Shown: positions 62,721 through 64,000 of the stretch, in pieces
Layout of the letters: each line of letters opens with the position of its first letter
Numbering within the stretch: the stretch's first letter is position 1
Assembly (NCBI GenBank): GCA_006384855.1
Contig: VCJN01002803.1
Coordinates: 1 to 64,000, forward strand
Length of the DNA: 64,000 nucleotides
DNA from: Tetraselmis striata
Taxonomy: Eukaryota > Chlorophyta > Chlorodendrophyceae > Chlorodendrales > Chlorodendraceae
Reading direction: 5' to 3'
Made by a program: the position numbers and the translations under genes
Notes under the pieces: model-generated
Database searches by the model: none
The model's input: only the letters and a program-made list of their open reading frames with translations
Told to the model about the DNA's origin: nothing

Positions 62721-64000
62721 GAGGAGCTTTGAGAGCCCAGGACGCGGAGGAGCCCGTGAAGCGTTGGCACTTATCCGGCCCATCCTTCTGTCCAGTTTGC
62801 AGGGAAGCACCACCGGTGCGGATGCGGATGGGTTAAAACGTGTTGTTATTGACGCTGGGCTTCATTCACCCTGCGTTGATCTAGCACAGACCATCACGGT
62901 TATGGCCACTGCAATGTGGTCGCTACACAGGGGTGCGACAGTCCCCAGCTACAGTATCAAATATGTTATCCCGTTTATTATATGTAAGCTGACTGGCACG
63001 CGCCTGCCGGGCAGTGCAATGCATTTGTCGGTGCTATGGCATCGGGATGCTGCGGTGTGGCAGATGGAGGGGAATTCGCGCTTACTGCCACCATGGCGTA
63101 TCTGTAGCAAGAAGGTGCCATTGGCGGAGAGCGAGCTTGCATGGCACTGTGGGCGAGGGAATGGCGAGGAAGTGCCATAAGTTACGCGAGAAGTTGCTAG
63201 TCCTGTCCCGGGGGCGAAAAACATAAAAGTGCCACTAGTTTGTGTGTGTTGGGGAGAGGGGGGTGAAGTGTGGCAGTGCGCGCATGCGTATCTGCTGGCA
63301 GTGGGACGAACACGCCTGCTGGGCGGCAGCTGCGCCTCTGAGAGAGAGAGAGAGAGAGAAACCTTACATGAAGGTAGAGGTTGTTGGAGGGCATCACGGC
63401 ATCCCAGTTGGGTAAGTAGCTAAGCCCTTAGCGGCGCATCAATAGTGAATGTTTCTATTACACGGTGAATAGAGTAACGGATCAAGAACACACTACAGCA
63501 CGCCACAAAAGCGCTGCAGTCTGCTGCAGGTTTACGTCTACTTGAAGCCTTATTCCATCCTCGGCAATTGCTGTGAGGGCAAGAGATGCTCTTCTCTCTC
63601 ATGCAGCATCTCGCATCTCGCAGCTTGCTGTTCGTTCTATATTAATATCATGAACAGGCCTGTCTCACTAGTTAGCTATCGGTCCTAACAGATGACAATA
63701 CGGGTGCGCTGACTCACTACCATAAAACCCTTATTACAAGCCTCTTCTGGGGCTGCTTGCGCAATCTATACGCACGTTTCACTATAGTTCCGCTACAGCT
63801 TCATCTAGGTTTGACATCTGGCAGGGGGCAGGGCAGTTCTTGCAGTAGTGTTCTTATTGACACCCCGCGCGTCGAGATAACGCCCGCAGTGATACTGACC
63901 CATACATCATAAGGGATTTGCCTATTGATCTGCTATTGGGGCTTGTTTAGAGACGAATATAAGGATATTGCTCATTCCTGCCAAGACATCAGCCTACGGC
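62721..64000. other. 3' flank of the poly-Q gene; no further gene supported
   Basis: Contains a GA microsatellite (about 63340-63359) and copy 3 of the downstream repeat (63698-63860). The frame 62698-63180 has no recognised motif. Confidence 0.45.
63698..63860 (+). repeat. Copy 3 of the ~150 bp downstream repeat
   Basis: TACGGGTGCGCTGACTCAC, AACCCTTATTACAAGCCTC, CACTATAGTTCCGCTACA, GGTTTGACATCTGGCAGGGG and GCAGTAGTGTTCTTA follow the same order as copy 1 (3803-3960). It starts about 980 bp after the poly-Q stop codon. Confidence 0.65.

Overview
The window is nuclear DNA of a photosynthetic eukaryote, most likely a green alga. Evidence: GC-rich intron-dense genes with GT-AG introns (donors often GTGCGC or GTGAG), an FKBP with a thylakoid-lumen-type leader, plant-type QSOX and MSL proteins, and long poly-G/poly-C runs in many introns. 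There are no bacterial operons and no CRISPR array. I derived the exon models by joining translated blocks at GT/AG sites and checking that the reading phase carries through every junction; no transcript data were available.

Layout of genes: CDC45 (+, 36-3449); a ZNF706-like small zinc-finger protein (+, 9461-9706); an FKBP19-like immunophilin (+, 10290-11528); an ArfGAP (+, 20206-23624); quiescin sulfhydryl oxidase QSOX (-, 26124-29980); PTRHD1-like peptidyl-tRNA hydrolase (+, 31721-32519); a one-chain fusion of the large and small subunits of isopropylmalate isomerase (-, 34119-41480); an MscS-like mechanosensitive channel (+, 44013-53791); a RECQL-type DNA helicase (-, 55720-60260); and an unrecognised poly-Q protein (+, 61074-62720). 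CDC45 and RECQL act in DNA replication and repair. The others are unrelated housekeeping functions, and gene order suggests no shared pathway.

The gene-poor stretches 3.5-9.4 kb and 11.6-20.1 kb are a graveyard of mobile DNA: two head-to-head copies of a decayed element protein (5.9-8.1 kb), a TIR-bounded element (8.2-8.7 kb), two related 0.6-0.8 kb repeats (4.8 and 12.9 kb), and a broken tyrosine-recombinase element between two ~0.2 kb direct repeats (15.0-19.0 kb). Smaller families recur across the whole window: a tRNA-headed SINE-like repeat (three copies), a ~150 bp repeat lying downstream of three genes, a ~270 bp repeat confined to introns of the channel gene, and two 3'-coterminal truncated retroelement copies.

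The least expected signals are: (1) three ~45-51 bp near-identical inserts, each bracketed by its own direct repeat and each 320-490 bp upstream of a start codon; (2) the fungal-style fused LeuC-LeuD gene; (3) poly-C tracts that begin within a few bases of the 5' splice site in several unrelated genes.
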